Positions 34,899 through 44,329 are shown, counted from the first letter of the stretch. The stretch is 64,000 nucleotides of DNA from Bryobacterales bacterium (GCA_028819575.1 JAPPLB010000069.1:1-64000); one strand, 5' to 3'. Notes: a model not told the origin generated them from the sequence alone. Numbers and translations: made by a program.

Positions 34899-35994
34899 GA
34901 ACGCACCTCGCATCCTGATCGTTCGCCTGAGTTCGATGGGCGATGTGATTCACGCTCTCCCGGCGGCAGCCCATCTCAAGCGAACGATCCCGGGTATGGA
35001 GTTGACGTGGGTCGTTCGTGAGCGTTGGAGCTCGTTGCTCATTGATAACCCTGGCGTTGACCGCGTTATCGTACTGCCGGCCGGGAAATTTCGTCGCGGT
35101 CCTTTCCGCTTTGCGGCATTGCGGGAAGTGGCAGCGGCGCGCAGGCTGCTGCGTGAGCACCGCTTCGAGGTCGCGGTCGACTTTCAAGGGCTGCTCAGAT
35201 CCGCGGCAGTGACCTTCTTCAGCCGGGCCGATAAGGTGTTCGGCTTCCCGAGTAGCGAAATCCGTGAGCCCCTTGCAGCGGCGTTTTATTCAGAAAGTGT
35301 GCCCACAGACGCTGCCCACGTCGTCGACAAGAACCTGGATTTGGCGAGAGCCGTCGAGCAGAGTCTGCGGTCAGGATGGGATGTTCGCACACTGGCGGCG
35401 GATGCGACGGTCGAGTTCCCGCTGCCGCCCGGCAAGCCTGAGCCGTATCTGCCGGAAGGGGACTATGTCCTCGCAAGCCCATTCGCCGGTTGGAAAGCCA
35501 AGGAGTGGCCACCGGAATACTTCGCCGAGCTGGCTATGATTCTGTTCCGGGAAACCGGGATGCCGCTCGTAATCGACTGTGCGGCGTTTCAGCGGCGTGA
35601 GGCGCAAGCAATTGTCGAACAGGCGCCGGCCGGCGCAGCTCTGCTGCATCCGTCGTCCGTTGAGGGCTTGATGGCTGCGACTCGGCGGGCGCGGGCTGTG
35701 GTTGGTGTCGACAGCGGTCCCCTGCACATTGCTGCGGCTCTGGGCCTTCCCGGCGTCGCGGTCTTCGGTCAGACTGATCCCGCGCGCAACGGACCCTACG
35801 GTTCCACCTTTCGCGTGCTCCGTGACTCCACAGCGGTCACGAGCTATAAGCATGGGCAGCGGCCTGATCCCGTCATGAGGGCTGTCAGCCCGAGCGATGT
35901 GTGGGAAGTACTCTCGCCCATGCTCCAACGAAAGCGCTCCGCAGCAGAAAGGTCCGACGGTACTACCCCTGTCAGCGGTAATGGATTTCCTTGA
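34870..35994 (+). CDS. Glycosyltransferase family 9, heptosyltransferase-like
   Basis: A 374-aa GT9 enzyme that transfers heptose from ADP-heptose to lipid A-core at the inner face of the cytoplasmic membrane. Motifs are ILIVRLSSMGDVIHALPAA at the N-terminus, FEVAVDFQGLLRSA, SPFAGWKAKEWPPEYFAEL, and the C-terminal nucleotide-binding VVGVDSGPLHIAAALGLPGVAVFGQTDPARNGPYG. It resembles WaaC. Start ATG 34870 (ATG 34867 is adjacent) overlaps the preceding gene. Acceptor position (HepI versus HepII) is not decidable. Confidence 0.9.
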   Translation: MSYTDTGASRNAPRILIVRLSSMGDVIHALPAAAHLKRTIPGMELTWVVRERWSSLLIDNPGVDRVIVLPAGKFRRGPFRFAALREVAAARRLLREHRFEVAVDFQGLLRSAAVTFFSRADKVFGFPSSEIREPLAAAFYSESVPTDAAHVVDKNLDLARAVEQSLRSGWDVRTLAADATVEFPLPPGKPEPYLPEGDYVLASPFAGWKAKEWPPEYFAELAMILFRETGMPLVIDCAAFQRREAQAIVEQAPAGAALLHPSSVEGLMAATRRARAVVGVDSGPLHIAAALGLPGVAVFGQTDPARNGPYGSTFRVLRDSTAVTSYKHGQRPDPVMRAVSPSDVWEVLSPMLQRKRSAAERSDGTTPVSGNGFP

Positions 35995-36147
35995 GGAGAG
36001 TCCGAGGGGTAGGGTTCACTTCGCCGCCGGGCACTCTTCATTCATGGCTCATCGAGTTCCTGAAAGGGCTCATCGGCTGGCCATTGACGGTCGATGCATA
36101 TTGCCAACCCGGAACGGATTGCGCAAAGGTTCTACGATAGAGAGGAC

Positions 36148-37239
36148 ATGCGCCTCCAACATATCTCTTGCGCCGTTCTCGTTACACTCGCGCTTCAAGG
36201 TTTTTCGGCGCAAGCCGAGACGAAGCCGCTTACGCAAAGCGAGGCCGTCCCGATTTACAACAGCATCGGGGATCGCATGGAAGCCACCTCGATGGCCGCG
36301 CCGGAGTTGGCGCACGCGGGAGCTCCGCTTCTGGAAAACGTCCGACAAGCCACAGAGATGTTGCAGGTCGGCGCCACACGCAACCACCTCGGAGTCATCT
36401 ACAAACTGTTGCTGAATGCCAAGATCTATGTCCAAATCGCGGAAACCGTACCCCGTGCCAATCCTTTCAGTAACGAAGTCCAGCGGCAGTTGGCGGAGTT
36501 GCGAATTGATGTCGACGAGATCGAACAGCATTTCCGGGTTTTGCTTGACGTGAAGGAAGAGCGGCTCCGCAATGCCGACCGCGACAATTTGGCTCGCTAC
36601 GCCGAAGCCAACAGCACACTCGGCCCTCCTTCGCCGGAAGAACCGCGCGTGGTTTTTCTCGGCGATTCCATTACTGATGGCTGGACCCTGAATCAGTACT
36701 TCCCGGGTCGAGACTACATCAACCGTGGGATCAGCGGGCAGATCACTTCACAAATGCTGGCTCGAATGAAGGCCGACGTTCTTGACCTTGAACCGGAAGT
36801 AATGGTCGTCCTTGCGGGCACCAATGACATCGCTCGCGGCATTTCACAGCAGACCATCCGGAACAACCTCTCGCTGATCGCGGACTTGGCGGTCGCTCAC
36901 GGTGTCACGCCGGTCTTCGCTTCGATACTTCCGGTCAGCGACTATCACAAATCCAGCAATCCGAATTACGAAAGGACGCCGGGTCGGCCGCCCGCCACGA
37001 TCCTTGAATTGAACCAGTGGATTACCGACATGTGCGGGCGGCGCGGCTTTGTGTATCTCGACTACTTTGCGAAGACGGTCGATCCGGATGGATATCTACA
37101 AGCCGACCTCGCCGCTGACGGCCTGCACCCCGACGGCGCCGGCTACCAGGTCATGGCGCCGCTTGCCCATGATGCCATCATGCGAGCGCTGGAATCGAGA
37201 AAGTCGGCTCCGAGGAGAAAGCGCTTCGGAATTTTTTGA
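36148..37239 (+). CDS. Exported SGNH/GDSL hydrolase
   Basis: Signal peptide RLQHISCAVLVTLALQGFSAQA, an N-terminal helical region of about 130 residues without recognised homology, and an SGNH hydrolase domain from about residue 165. Block I is VVFLGDSITDGW with the nucleophile Ser, the Gly block is NRGISGQITSQML, the Asn block is VVLAGTNDIARG, and the Asp-His pair lies in DGLHPDGAGYQVMA. Such enzymes deacylate or deacetylate glycans or lipids in the envelope. The start at 36148 follows GAGAGGAC; the extension to 36094 lacks a signal-like start. Confidence 0.9.
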   Translation: MRLQHISCAVLVTLALQGFSAQAETKPLTQSEAVPIYNSIGDRMEATSMAAPELAHAGAPLLENVRQATEMLQVGATRNHLGVIYKLLLNAKIYVQIAETVPRANPFSNEVQRQLAELRIDVDEIEQHFRVLLDVKEERLRNADRDNLARYAEANSTLGPPSPEEPRVVFLGDSITDGWTLNQYFPGRDYINRGISGQITSQMLARMKADVLDLEPEVMVVLAGTNDIARGISQQTIRNNLSLIADLAVAHGVTPVFASILPVSDYHKSSNPNYERTPGRPPATILELNQWITDMCGRRGFVYLDYFAKTVDPDGYLQADLAADGLHPDGAGYQVMAPLAHDAIMRALESRKSAPRRKRFGIF

Positions 37240-37254
37240 CGGGACGGATATAGC

Positions 37255-37758
37255 GTGCGTTTGTCAACAATGCCGTGTCTCACCCTCATCCTGCTTCTTG
37301 TGGCCGCGTTTTCTCTCGACGCGGAGTTTCTACGTGTTGAAGTCGCCTTCCAGGATACGGGATGCGTCTCTTGCATCGCCTCTCTCGAGGGTCGGCTGGG
37401 CCGCGTGCGTGGAATGGAGAAGGTCGAGATCGACCCCGACCGAGGTGTAGTGATCATGCATCTTGCCCCGAAGAACCGTGTCCGCCTGACTCCGCTGCTT
37501 GCTCGCATCACGCAGGACGGAACAAAGATCCTCGCCACGAAAGTCGAAGCGCGGGGCGTCATCGAAAGCCTTCAGCAAGGGCTTGCGTTCACGCCAACAG
37601 GGCTTAACCAGACCTACCGTCTCGCATTGGAAGGCGAAGCGGAGGGAACGAATCCCGAATTGAGCTTTACCTACAGGCTTCGAGGAAGCGTCGAGGAAAC
37701 AGGGTCAGGCTCCGAACCGCTCTTCACAGCGAGTTCGTTGAAGGCCGAAGCAAGGTAG
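37255..37758 (+). CDS. Exported protein with a heavy-metal-associated-like domain
   Basis: A 167-aa protein with signal segment CLTLILLLVAAFSLDA and a ferredoxin-like HMA-type domain: LRVEVAFQDTGCVSCIASLEGRLGRVRGMEKVEIDPDRGVVIMHLA. The CVSC pair matches the CxxC metal site of copper chaperones in position. The remaining C-terminal part is a beta-rich region without recognised family. It starts at GTG 37255, 15 bp after the SGNH gene, and is likely co-transcribed. Metal handling in the periplasm is inferred, not shown. Confidence 0.75.
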   Translation: MRLSTMPCLTLILLLVAAFSLDAEFLRVEVAFQDTGCVSCIASLEGRLGRVRGMEKVEIDPDRGVVIMHLAPKNRVRLTPLLARITQDGTKILATKVEARGVIESLQQGLAFTPTGLNQTYRLALEGEAEGTNPELSFTYRLRGSVEETGSGSEPLFTASSLKAEAR

Positions 37759-37823
37759 CCGGCGGCCGTTGATACAGCTTCGAAGCTTACGCCCTGGCAC
37801 GGGAAGGAAGAGTTGGGTCGAAT

Positions 37824-39524
37824 ATGAGTAATAAAGAGATAAAACGTTCTTCTTCGCGGCGGTCGTTCTTGAAAACCGGCGCGATGGCCGCGTGCATCCA
37901 ACCTCTTTCAGCGCTTGCGGAAGAGGCTAACCGCGATCCTGTTCCGCTCCCGGAAGGCCACGTTGCCGCTGTCAACCGCCGCAGGCGCATCGTCGTCCAA
38001 TACGATGCTTTCAGCCAGTTCGACGTCGACTTCAGGCAGTGGATCGACTATCGCTTCCGTTACGCCGACGAGGCCGGTAGCCAGATCGACAGCCTGTGGT
38101 GGGACATCGGCGGGGACCCGGGCACGGCCTCGTATCCCAGCAAGGTCCTGCCCGCTTTCAACTACAGGGCGCTCGATGCTTGGCGAGAGCAGGGCATCGA
38201 CTGGGCCGGTGAACTGATCCGGCAGACACGGCTACGCAAGCTCGAAGTCTTCTGGAACCACCGCATCAGTGAAGTTGAACTCGCACCGGAAGGCGGCCTC
38301 GAGATGAAGCGGATGAATCCGATCAAAGAGGCCAACCCCGACTGGGTGATCAAGACCTGGTGGTGGCAGGGAATGTGGAATCTCGCCGCGCCCGGAGTGA
38401 GGAGCTTCAAGATCAAGGTGCTGCGCGAACTGGCGGAGAACTACGAGCTCGATGGCTTCCAACTGGACTTTGCCCGCCACATGCCGTGCCTCCCGCCGGG
38501 ACGCCAGTGGGAGCTGCGCGGGCACGTCACCACGTTTGTCCGCATGGTGCGGGAGATACTGCTCGACGTCGCCCGTCAGAACGGCAGGCCGATCTTGCTC
38601 GCGGCACGTGTTCCACGCAGCATCAAGGGCTGCCGGGTCGACGGTTTGGACATCGAGGAGTGGGCGCGGCAGAACCTGGTGGACATCCTGACGCTGGGCT
38701 CTCGTTCGGTGGACGTTGACGTCGAGGGGTACCGCCGGGCGATCGATGGCCGCAACATCAAGCTGCAACCCTGCTTCGACGACCATCACACCACCGACGG
38801 CTATCGCAATCCCCCGAGCGAAGTGTTTCGAGGAGCTTTTGCCAACTGGTGGCAACAGGGCGCCGACAGTGTCGTGACTTTCAACTGGTCTAACGCACCG
38901 CCCGAAGCCTGTGAGAAGATCGGCGCACGCCCGGGCCCGCTCTCTCAACGGCAGGCATATCAAGAGGCCGGAAGCCCGGAGACCCTGCGGTGGAAGAACA
39001 AGGTCTTCATTGTCGAGCGTCGTGGGGGATATCCGTGGTCTACGGGCTACTTCAATCACAACCGGGACTCTCCGCTGCCCCTCACGCTGGCCAACACGGG
39101 CCGGGCTGCCCGGCTACCCATCCGGATCGCAGATCCCGTCCACACATCCGCGGAGCGCGTGGATTCACTCCGCCTGCGCGCGGTGCTCTTCCGAAGGCCG
39201 GACCGCTGGGACGTCGAGTTCAAGGAAGGCGACGCGTTCGAGGCAAGACTGAACGGTGTTCGCCTCCCGTCGCTGCTACGTGACCCCGCCTGGAAAGACC
39301 CTCAGATCTTTTCCCCCAAGCCGCAGCGCATTTCCGGGGGCAGCGGTATCTTCGAGGTAGACCCCGAGCAGAAGCTCCTGCGCCTGGAATGGAAGGTTGA
39401 CCCGCGGCTCTGCCGGCAGGGCGAGAACCACGTCGAGATTCGCATTTCCCAACGCGCCCCATACCGCCCTGGCGCGGAGATCGTTCTCGAGAAGCTGGAA
39501 ATCCACCTGCGCTACGCGGCTTGA
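37824..39524 (+). CDS. Tat-exported TIM-barrel glycosidase-like protein
   Basis: A 566-aa protein with a twin-arginine signal (SSRRSFLKTGAMAACI). Residues about 50-370 look like a glycosyl-hydrolase-type TIM barrel: VQYDAFSQFDVDFRQWIDYRF, SLWWDIGG, VFWNHRISEVE, WVIKTWWWQGMWNLAAPGVRSFKI, YELDGFQLDFARHMPCLPPG and NLVDILTLGSRSV. Residues about 400-566 form a beta-rich C-terminal domain. The LDFAR acidic residue is a candidate catalytic position. It resembles GHL10-like putative glycosidases of planctomycetes and acidobacteria; family and substrate are not certain. Confidence 0.72.
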   Translation: MSNKEIKRSSSRRSFLKTGAMAACIQPLSALAEEANRDPVPLPEGHVAAVNRRRRIVVQYDAFSQFDVDFRQWIDYRFRYADEAGSQIDSLWWDIGGDPGTASYPSKVLPAFNYRALDAWREQGIDWAGELIRQTRLRKLEVFWNHRISEVELAPEGGLEMKRMNPIKEANPDWVIKTWWWQGMWNLAAPGVRSFKIKVLRELAENYELDGFQLDFARHMPCLPPGRQWELRGHVTTFVRMVREILLDVARQNGRPILLAARVPRSIKGCRVDGLDIEEWARQNLVDILTLGSRSVDVDVEGYRRAIDGRNIKLQPCFDDHHTTDGYRNPPSEVFRGAFANWWQQGADSVVTFNWSNAPPEACEKIGARPGPLSQRQAYQEAGSPETLRWKNKVFIVERRGGYPWSTGYFNHNRDSPLPLTLANTGRAARLPIRIADPVHTSAERVDSLRLRAVLFRRPDRWDVEFKEGDAFEARLNGVRLPSLLRDPAWKDPQIFSPKPQRISGGSGIFEVDPEQKLLRLEWKVDPRLCRQGENHVEIRISQRAPYRPGAEIVLEKLEIHLRYAA

Positions 39525-39724
39525 TACCACCTCGGGAAAAATTCAATAGACGACCTCCGGAGATGCCCGGTTCGCACAGCGCCCGAGCCGTCCAGCAGTG
39601 CAGAGATCGATGGCCATTGCAGGATGCTCGCTTGGTGGCGCATCAAATGGCAGGGAGAAAGCGGAACGGGGCGATGTTGCATCAAGTCATTTGGAGCTAC
39701 AACAAGCACAGAAAGCGCAGCGTG

Positions 39725-40111
39725 TCACCACAGGCGGCGAACGCCATAGCGGTCGAAAAGGGATTCACTTGATATAAGGACGAGGTTGCGCGCCAGCGCT
39801 TGGGCGATGAGCATTCTGTCAAATGGATCACGATGAAGCCCCGGCAACGCGCCGGCGCGTGCAGCCTCTTCAACGGTGATTGGCAGTTCCATGAAGTTCT
39901 GTTCGGCTATTGCCCCGGTGATGTCGAGGACCAACGCCTCCGCGCCCGGGAGTTTGCCAAGCCGATGCTTGGTGGCGATCTCCCAGGCCGATGCTGCGCT
40001 GACCATTACGTCATTGCCGTCATCCTCAATCGCCTGCCGCGCAGGTAGCGACAGGCGGCTGTTCCCGGAAAACCACCAAAAGAACGCATGAGTGTCGAGC
40101 AGTAGCCGCAA
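39725..40111 (-). CDS. PIN-domain toxin, VapC family
   Basis: A 128-aa PIN ribonuclease. The acidic residues that hold Mg are visible in LLLDTHAFFWW (Asp6), ASAWEIATKHRLGKL (Glu) and HRDPFDRMLIAQA (two Asp). VapC toxins cut tRNA or rRNA when released from antitoxin. The subfamily with HAFFWW and DPFDRML usually pairs with Phd/YefM-type antitoxins, as here; the antitoxin gene ends 3 bp upstream on the same strand. Confidence 0.92.
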   Translation of the reverse strand: MRLLLDTHAFFWWFSGNSRLSLPARQAIEDDGNDVMVSAASAWEIATKHRLGKLPGAEALVLDITGAIAEQNFMELPITVEEAARAGALPGLHRDPFDRMLIAQALARNLVLISSESLFDRYGVRRLW

Positions 40112-40114
40112 TGC

Positions 40115-40348
40115 TCAATCACCCTCCCAAGCAGCCAACTCCTCTTCCGGTAGCGGGTCGAAGAAGCTGTCGTCAAGTTTAATCCGCCCCTTCATGGAGC
40201 CGAATTGACGCTTGCCCTGCTTTTCGACACGCACAATCCGGGCCACCGGCTTGCCATTGCGGGCAATGACGACCTCCTCGCCGCTCTCGACTTGCGCCAG
40301 CAGACGCGACAGATGAGTCTTCGCTTGATGGACATTCACTACAGGCAT
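40115..40348 (-). CDS. Type II antitoxin, Phd/YefM family
   Basis: A 77-aa antitoxin starting PVVNVHQAKTHLSRLLAQVESGEEVVIARNGKPVARIV, the Phd/YefM DNA-binding fold. The acidic C-terminal tail (DSFFDPLPEEELAAWEGD) is the expected toxin-wrapping part. It precedes the VapC gene and probably autorepresses the operon. ATG 40348 is preferred to the adjacent GTG 40351. Confidence 0.92.
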   Translation of the reverse strand: MPVVNVHQAKTHLSRLLAQVESGEEVVIARNGKPVARIVRVEKQGKRQFGSMKGRIKLDDSFFDPLPEEELAAWEGD

Positions 40349-40464
40349 CACTGGTTCCCTGCAACGGGCTTAGCTAAGCATATGACTAAAAGGGGTCTTC
40401 AGTCAAGGGGAAAACCTAACCCGCGTTCACTCGCCTCCCGAGCGTTGGACAACGGGAGAACGGC

Positions 40465-40632
40465 GTGACCGAACTCACGATCACCGAGGCCGGAATGCTC
40501 TTCCGCGACATGCTCAGTGTCAAGCTCGGCGCATTAAAGCCCCGGATGAGCGCCGATGCGATCCATCAGGTCATCGAGCGTCTGGAGGTGTCCCTCTGTA
40601 AAAGGGCATTCGCCGTCGTCGCTGCCGTCTAA
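40465..40632 (+). CDS. Short hypothetical protein or gene fragment, 55 aa
   Basis: From GTG 40465 the frame reads TELTITEAGMLFRDMLSVK, then GALKPRMSADAIHQVIERL and ends in FAVVAAV, overlapping the end of the convergent aldehyde dehydrogenase by 4 bp. The composition is protein-like and helical, but the C-terminal part may be read into unrelated DNA, so this could be the start of a truncated gene. I do not recognise the family. Confidence 0.35.
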   Translation: MTELTITEAGMLFRDMLSVKLGALKPRMSADAIHQVIERLEVSLCKRAFAVVAAV

Positions 40633-42059
40633 GCTGCCGAGGCCGATTGAAACGCTCTCGCACGGTAGAGAAACTCGACAATGTTCCCTTCGTGGGGCTG
40701 CAACCAGTCCAGCTTCGTCGTCGGGATGGCGCCCAGGTTCAAGCGGTCGATGTCGTCGGAATCAAGCAGCGCCCGCTGGAACTCGGGATCTTGGGTGATG
40801 CCGCTGCAGACCAGCGTGGGGCCGATATTCGCCAGCATCTCGTCCTGCGGACATTCGACCACTGTCGCGAACGGGAACATGAACTCTTTCTTCGCGATCG
40901 GTTCTTCCGGAGAGGCGCAGTAGGCGAGCGTCGGCAGCAGGTAGCCGCAGTGCTCGCGGGTGATGGCGCGCGGCGTGCCCCGGACGTTCTGGACCAGATC
41001 GTCCGAGCTGGTTGCCTCGAGGTCCGCGTCGATTGCCGCTGAGACGGCTTCAGGAACGCCGGGAACGGTGAAGGCGGCCAGGCTGGCTTCCGGATGTTCG
41101 GGTGGGAGAGCTTCGATCTTCGCTAATTCCTGAGCGATGGCCTCCGCGATGGCCTTGCCGTGGCGAGGGACCCAGATACCGGAGCAGTTGATGCAACTGC
41201 GTCCGCTGTTCAAAGCGATGCTGCTGACGAAGATGTCGAGGTGCTTCTCCCAGTGATCCACCTCGTCGTCGCCGACGAGGATCTTGCTGTAGCCGGGCCC
41301 GTGGACTTGGATGCCGGGGTTCCCGGAGTGCTGGTCGACCGTGGCTTGGCTGCCGAACAGCATCGTTCGGCGGCAGGCCTGCAGCACGGCCGCGCCGACA
41401 TCGCCTGCGCCCGCGTAGATGGAGAAGGCCCGCGCCGGCACGCCCGTCTGGATCATGGCCTGCGTCATGCGGTAGGGCGTCCACGGCTCCTGTGGGCCGG
41501 GTTTGAGGACAAGGCCGATCTGCATCGGGATGACCGGCATCCAGAGCGTATGCACGCCGGGCGAGTTGCTCGGCAGCACCATTCCGAGCACGTCGGTCTG
41601 GGCTTGGTAGCTGAGCAACCGGCCGTCGGCGTCATGGCCGTGACCCTTCGTGAGGATGTCCAGATCGAGTCCGCGCGTGAGCGAATCGAGAATCCGGTCC
41701 ATCTGGCTGAGCACGAACGCGATCTTGTCCATGTTCATCCTGCACATGTGCTCGGGCAGGCCGGTTGTGGCCGATTGCTGGCGGACGAAATCATCCGGCG
41801 TTTGCGAACCGTCGCCGAGCGGCAGTTCCGCGTTCATGAAGAGTTGACCGGCCCTCTGGACCATCGCGATCAGGTCGCGGCAGGGAATCTCACGCAGAAC
41901 GTCGCGAGCGGCTTTTGTCTTGCGCATGTCACGCCGCACCATGCCGGGCAGGGCTTGGCTCACCTCTGCGATCGGCTCGCCGGTATTGAAGTGGACGACT
42001 TTATCGACGTCCATGCTCTGATAGGGTTCCCCCCAGCGGATGAGTGGTACGTGGATCAT
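40629..42059 (-). CDS. Aldehyde dehydrogenase family protein
   Basis: A 476-aa protein of the aldehyde dehydrogenase superfamily. The coenzyme domain includes GMVLPSNSPGVHTLWMPVIPMQIGLVLKPGPQEPWTPYRM, and the catalytic region is NSGRSCINCSGIWVPRHG, where a Cys takes the nucleophile position normally found in GQxC. The C-terminal KKEFMFPFATVVECP matches the usual EEIFGPV segment loosely. It is a divergent clade; the substrate is not predictable. It is transcribed alone, 120 bp downstream of the VWA gene. Confidence 0.82.
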   Translation of the reverse strand: MIHVPLIRWGEPYQSMDVDKVVHFNTGEPIAEVSQALPGMVRRDMRKTKAARDVLREIPCRDLIAMVQRAGQLFMNAELPLGDGSQTPDDFVRQQSATTGLPEHMCRMNMDKIAFVLSQMDRILDSLTRGLDLDILTKGHGHDADGRLLSYQAQTDVLGMVLPSNSPGVHTLWMPVIPMQIGLVLKPGPQEPWTPYRMTQAMIQTGVPARAFSIYAGAGDVGAAVLQACRRTMLFGSQATVDQHSGNPGIQVHGPGYSKILVGDDEVDHWEKHLDIFVSSIALNSGRSCINCSGIWVPRHGKAIAEAIAQELAKIEALPPEHPEASLAAFTVPGVPEAVSAAIDADLEATSSDDLVQNVRGTPRAITREHCGYLLPTLAYCASPEEPIAKKEFMFPFATVVECPQDEMLANIGPTLVCSGITQDPEFQRALLDSDDIDRLNLGAIPTTKLDWLQPHEGNIVEFLYRARAFQSASAA

Positions 42060-42178
42060 GTGCAGGTTCCTTCGCTCAGGCGCCGGCCTCGGCCGATACG
42101 CGATCCTTCAGTTTCGGGGGAGCGTGCGCCCAGAAGCAAGAGGGGGAGGGAAGCGCTTCCGAATCCGGCGAACGGGGG

Positions 42179-44329
42179 TCATTGCATCTTGCAGCTCATC
42201 AGAGCGTAACTGGGATCGAGCCAAAGATCGGGCTGTTTGTCGGCCACCACGCTGAAGTTCCGATAGATCGCTTCCTTGCCGCTTGGAAGGACGGCCAGGA
42301 GTTGATAGTCGCCCGGCGCCAGTCCCTTACTGTCGAGAGCCATCAGGTAGCGCACGTCGGAGCTCTCACGGCGCCATTCGTATCGATAGTCGGTGACTTC
42401 CGGTGCATTCATCTGCTGCTGGCCGCGGATTAGCATCAGCTTCGTCGCGGGTAAGGTGCTCTCTTCTTGTGCCGGGACATCATAGAGGTCGTAGACAAGA
42501 TAGATGGGATCGCCTTTGCGGTAGGTATGGGAGGAATCGGTGTAGATTCGCTTGCCGTCGACAAGGACACCTTCCTGGACCGATGCGGTAGAGGAACTCC
42601 TGTCACGCCGCTTGATCTGAGGAACCAATGCGGAGGAATAGCAGCCGGTGAGCAGCAAAGAACTCGACTGCTCTCGTCCCGCAAGGTCCGGAAAAACGAT
42701 GACCGTCTTGTAGGTGCCGATATCGCCGCTGTGTTCATTACGCAGCACGACCTTCCACTCATATTTGCCTGGCTCGAGCTTCATCTCGATGGGTACGTGT
42801 AAAACGGCTCCGCGGGCTTGGCGAAACGCTTCCAGGTATTTGGCGCTTGCGCGGACATGCACATCCTTCTGCACGTAGAAAGGGTCTCTCCGGCCTTCCA
42901 CATTGCGAGCCTGAGCGAGAGCGATAAAGCGAATCTCGGACCGCTTCTTCTTCTTGCCGACCGGCAGGTAGCTGGAGTGAATGCCGACGCTTGCATGGAG
43001 GACGGCTTCCCCGTCATCGCCTCGAAAGAAGTCATAGGCCAGGGTCAGCGGAATGTCGGTAAACGGGACGTCGTGCTTGAGGTAGTGATGTAGGTCGATA
43101 CTCCTTTCCGTTGGGCTCAGTCGGTCGAAAGGAGTAGGTTCGTAGTAAGACTTGCGGTAGTCGAGATTGAGTCGCGTGCGGTTGACTTCGATTCGAATGT
43201 TGCGTTGGCTCTCTTCCAAGTCGGGTTCCTCAGGAGAATAACCAATTACGTAGTAACCTCTGAGCGACTCCGAGACAGCGGTGAGGACCCGCCCCAAGCC
43301 GAGAACGTTCCGGGCTGCCTTGCCGCCGGTCGGATTCGCGAGTGACGAGGGAGGCAGGCCCAGGTTCATTCTTGGCACGTTGTAGTCTGCGGAATTGAGC
43401 ACGACGCGAAGGCTGCCGTCTGCGGGTAGTTGATAGCTACCGAAGGTAGCATCGGGGAGATAGGGGTTTCGCGCACTCAAACGCGGAGTCTCCACGATGT
43501 AGAAGCTCGCCCGAGCCCGTATCGCTTCGGCCACGAGCCGGCGCATGACATCTTTGTTTTCGTTCGTCCCCAAGGCGCCGCGCGTTAACAGGACGACAAC
43601 CTTCTTGCCCGGTAGTATGCTCAGCGACTTGACGAGATCGATGTAGCGGTAAAGGAAGAAATCGCCGAAATAGCGCATCCGCTGTCGGGCCAGATCGGCA
43701 AAGGTGTCATTCAAGTTGTCGATGTTCGCCTGATAGCGCGGATCGTACTCGATTTCGCCGAACCCAGCGCCCTGCACTCCTGATTTAAGATCCGCCAGGG
43801 ACCCCGGAGTGCCCCCTCGCTCAATGAGCTGTCGCAGGTCATCCTGGATCGTTGTGCGCGAGGATGTGAACGGTCCGCCCTCGACCGAGACGAGCACGCC
43901 GGGCTGCAAATTCTGGTCGAGAAACTGAGTCATCTGGCGCCATACCCGATTGCGGTCCTCGGGATTGACTCGCCCGGTGATGTATACCCAGGTCGTCCCT
44001 TGCGGCAGGCGATCCGGACGTTGGGCTTTCGCGGTAGAGTCACGTGTACTCGGGTCGCGGGCCTCCCGGGCTACCCATTCGTCGGTGCTCGGCTCAGCCA
44101 CGTATTCGAAGCTGCGAATGGTTTGCGGCTCCCCATTCTCGAGAAGCCTGAAATCCTCGCGTTTCAGGTCAGAAACAGCCCGTCCTTGCTTGTCGGTTAC
44201 CTTGACCTCCACTTCCATTAAGACGGTTTCCGCTCGGAAGACGGGATCGGAGGGGGAGGGTTCTACAGGGATTTCCTGGCCGGCAAGCGATAGTGTGAAG
44301 CCCAAAAGAAAAAGGCGGCCGTTCCGCAT
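42179..44329 (-). CDS. Exported VWA-domain protein of the acidobacterial VWFA-related type
   Basis: A 716-aa exported protein. After a signal peptide comes the hallmark FRAETVLMEVEVKVTDKQGRAVSDLKREDFRLLENGEPQTIRSFEYV, then a von Willebrand A-like domain (VSVEGGPFTSSRTTIQDDL, LPGKKVVVLLTRGALG, YYVIGYSPEEPD) and a beta-rich C-terminal half (about residues 400-716). The MIDAS motif is not canonical. Such proteins are multi-copy in Acidobacteriota and their function is unknown; protein-protein or matrix interaction outside the cytoplasmic membrane is presumed. This is the strongest taxonomic marker in the window. Confidence 0.88.
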   Translation of the reverse strand: MRNGRLFLLGFTLSLAGQEIPVEPSPSDPVFRAETVLMEVEVKVTDKQGRAVSDLKREDFRLLENGEPQTIRSFEYVAEPSTDEWVAREARDPSTRDSTAKAQRPDRLPQGTTWVYITGRVNPEDRNRVWRQMTQFLDQNLQPGVLVSVEGGPFTSSRTTIQDDLRQLIERGGTPGSLADLKSGVQGAGFGEIEYDPRYQANIDNLNDTFADLARQRMRYFGDFFLYRYIDLVKSLSILPGKKVVVLLTRGALGTNENKDVMRRLVAEAIRARASFYIVETPRLSARNPYLPDATFGSYQLPADGSLRVVLNSADYNVPRMNLGLPPSSLANPTGGKAARNVLGLGRVLTAVSESLRGYYVIGYSPEEPDLEESQRNIRIEVNRTRLNLDYRKSYYEPTPFDRLSPTERSIDLHHYLKHDVPFTDIPLTLAYDFFRGDDGEAVLHASVGIHSSYLPVGKKKKRSEIRFIALAQARNVEGRRDPFYVQKDVHVRASAKYLEAFRQARGAVLHVPIEMKLEPGKYEWKVVLRNEHSGDIGTYKTVIVFPDLAGREQSSSLLLTGCYSSALVPQIKRRDRSSSTASVQEGVLVDGKRIYTDSSHTYRKGDPIYLVYDLYDVPAQEESTLPATKLMLIRGQQQMNAPEVTDYRYEWRRESSDVRYLMALDSKGLAPGDYQLLAVLPSGKEAIYRNFSVVADKQPDLWLDPSYALMSCKMQ

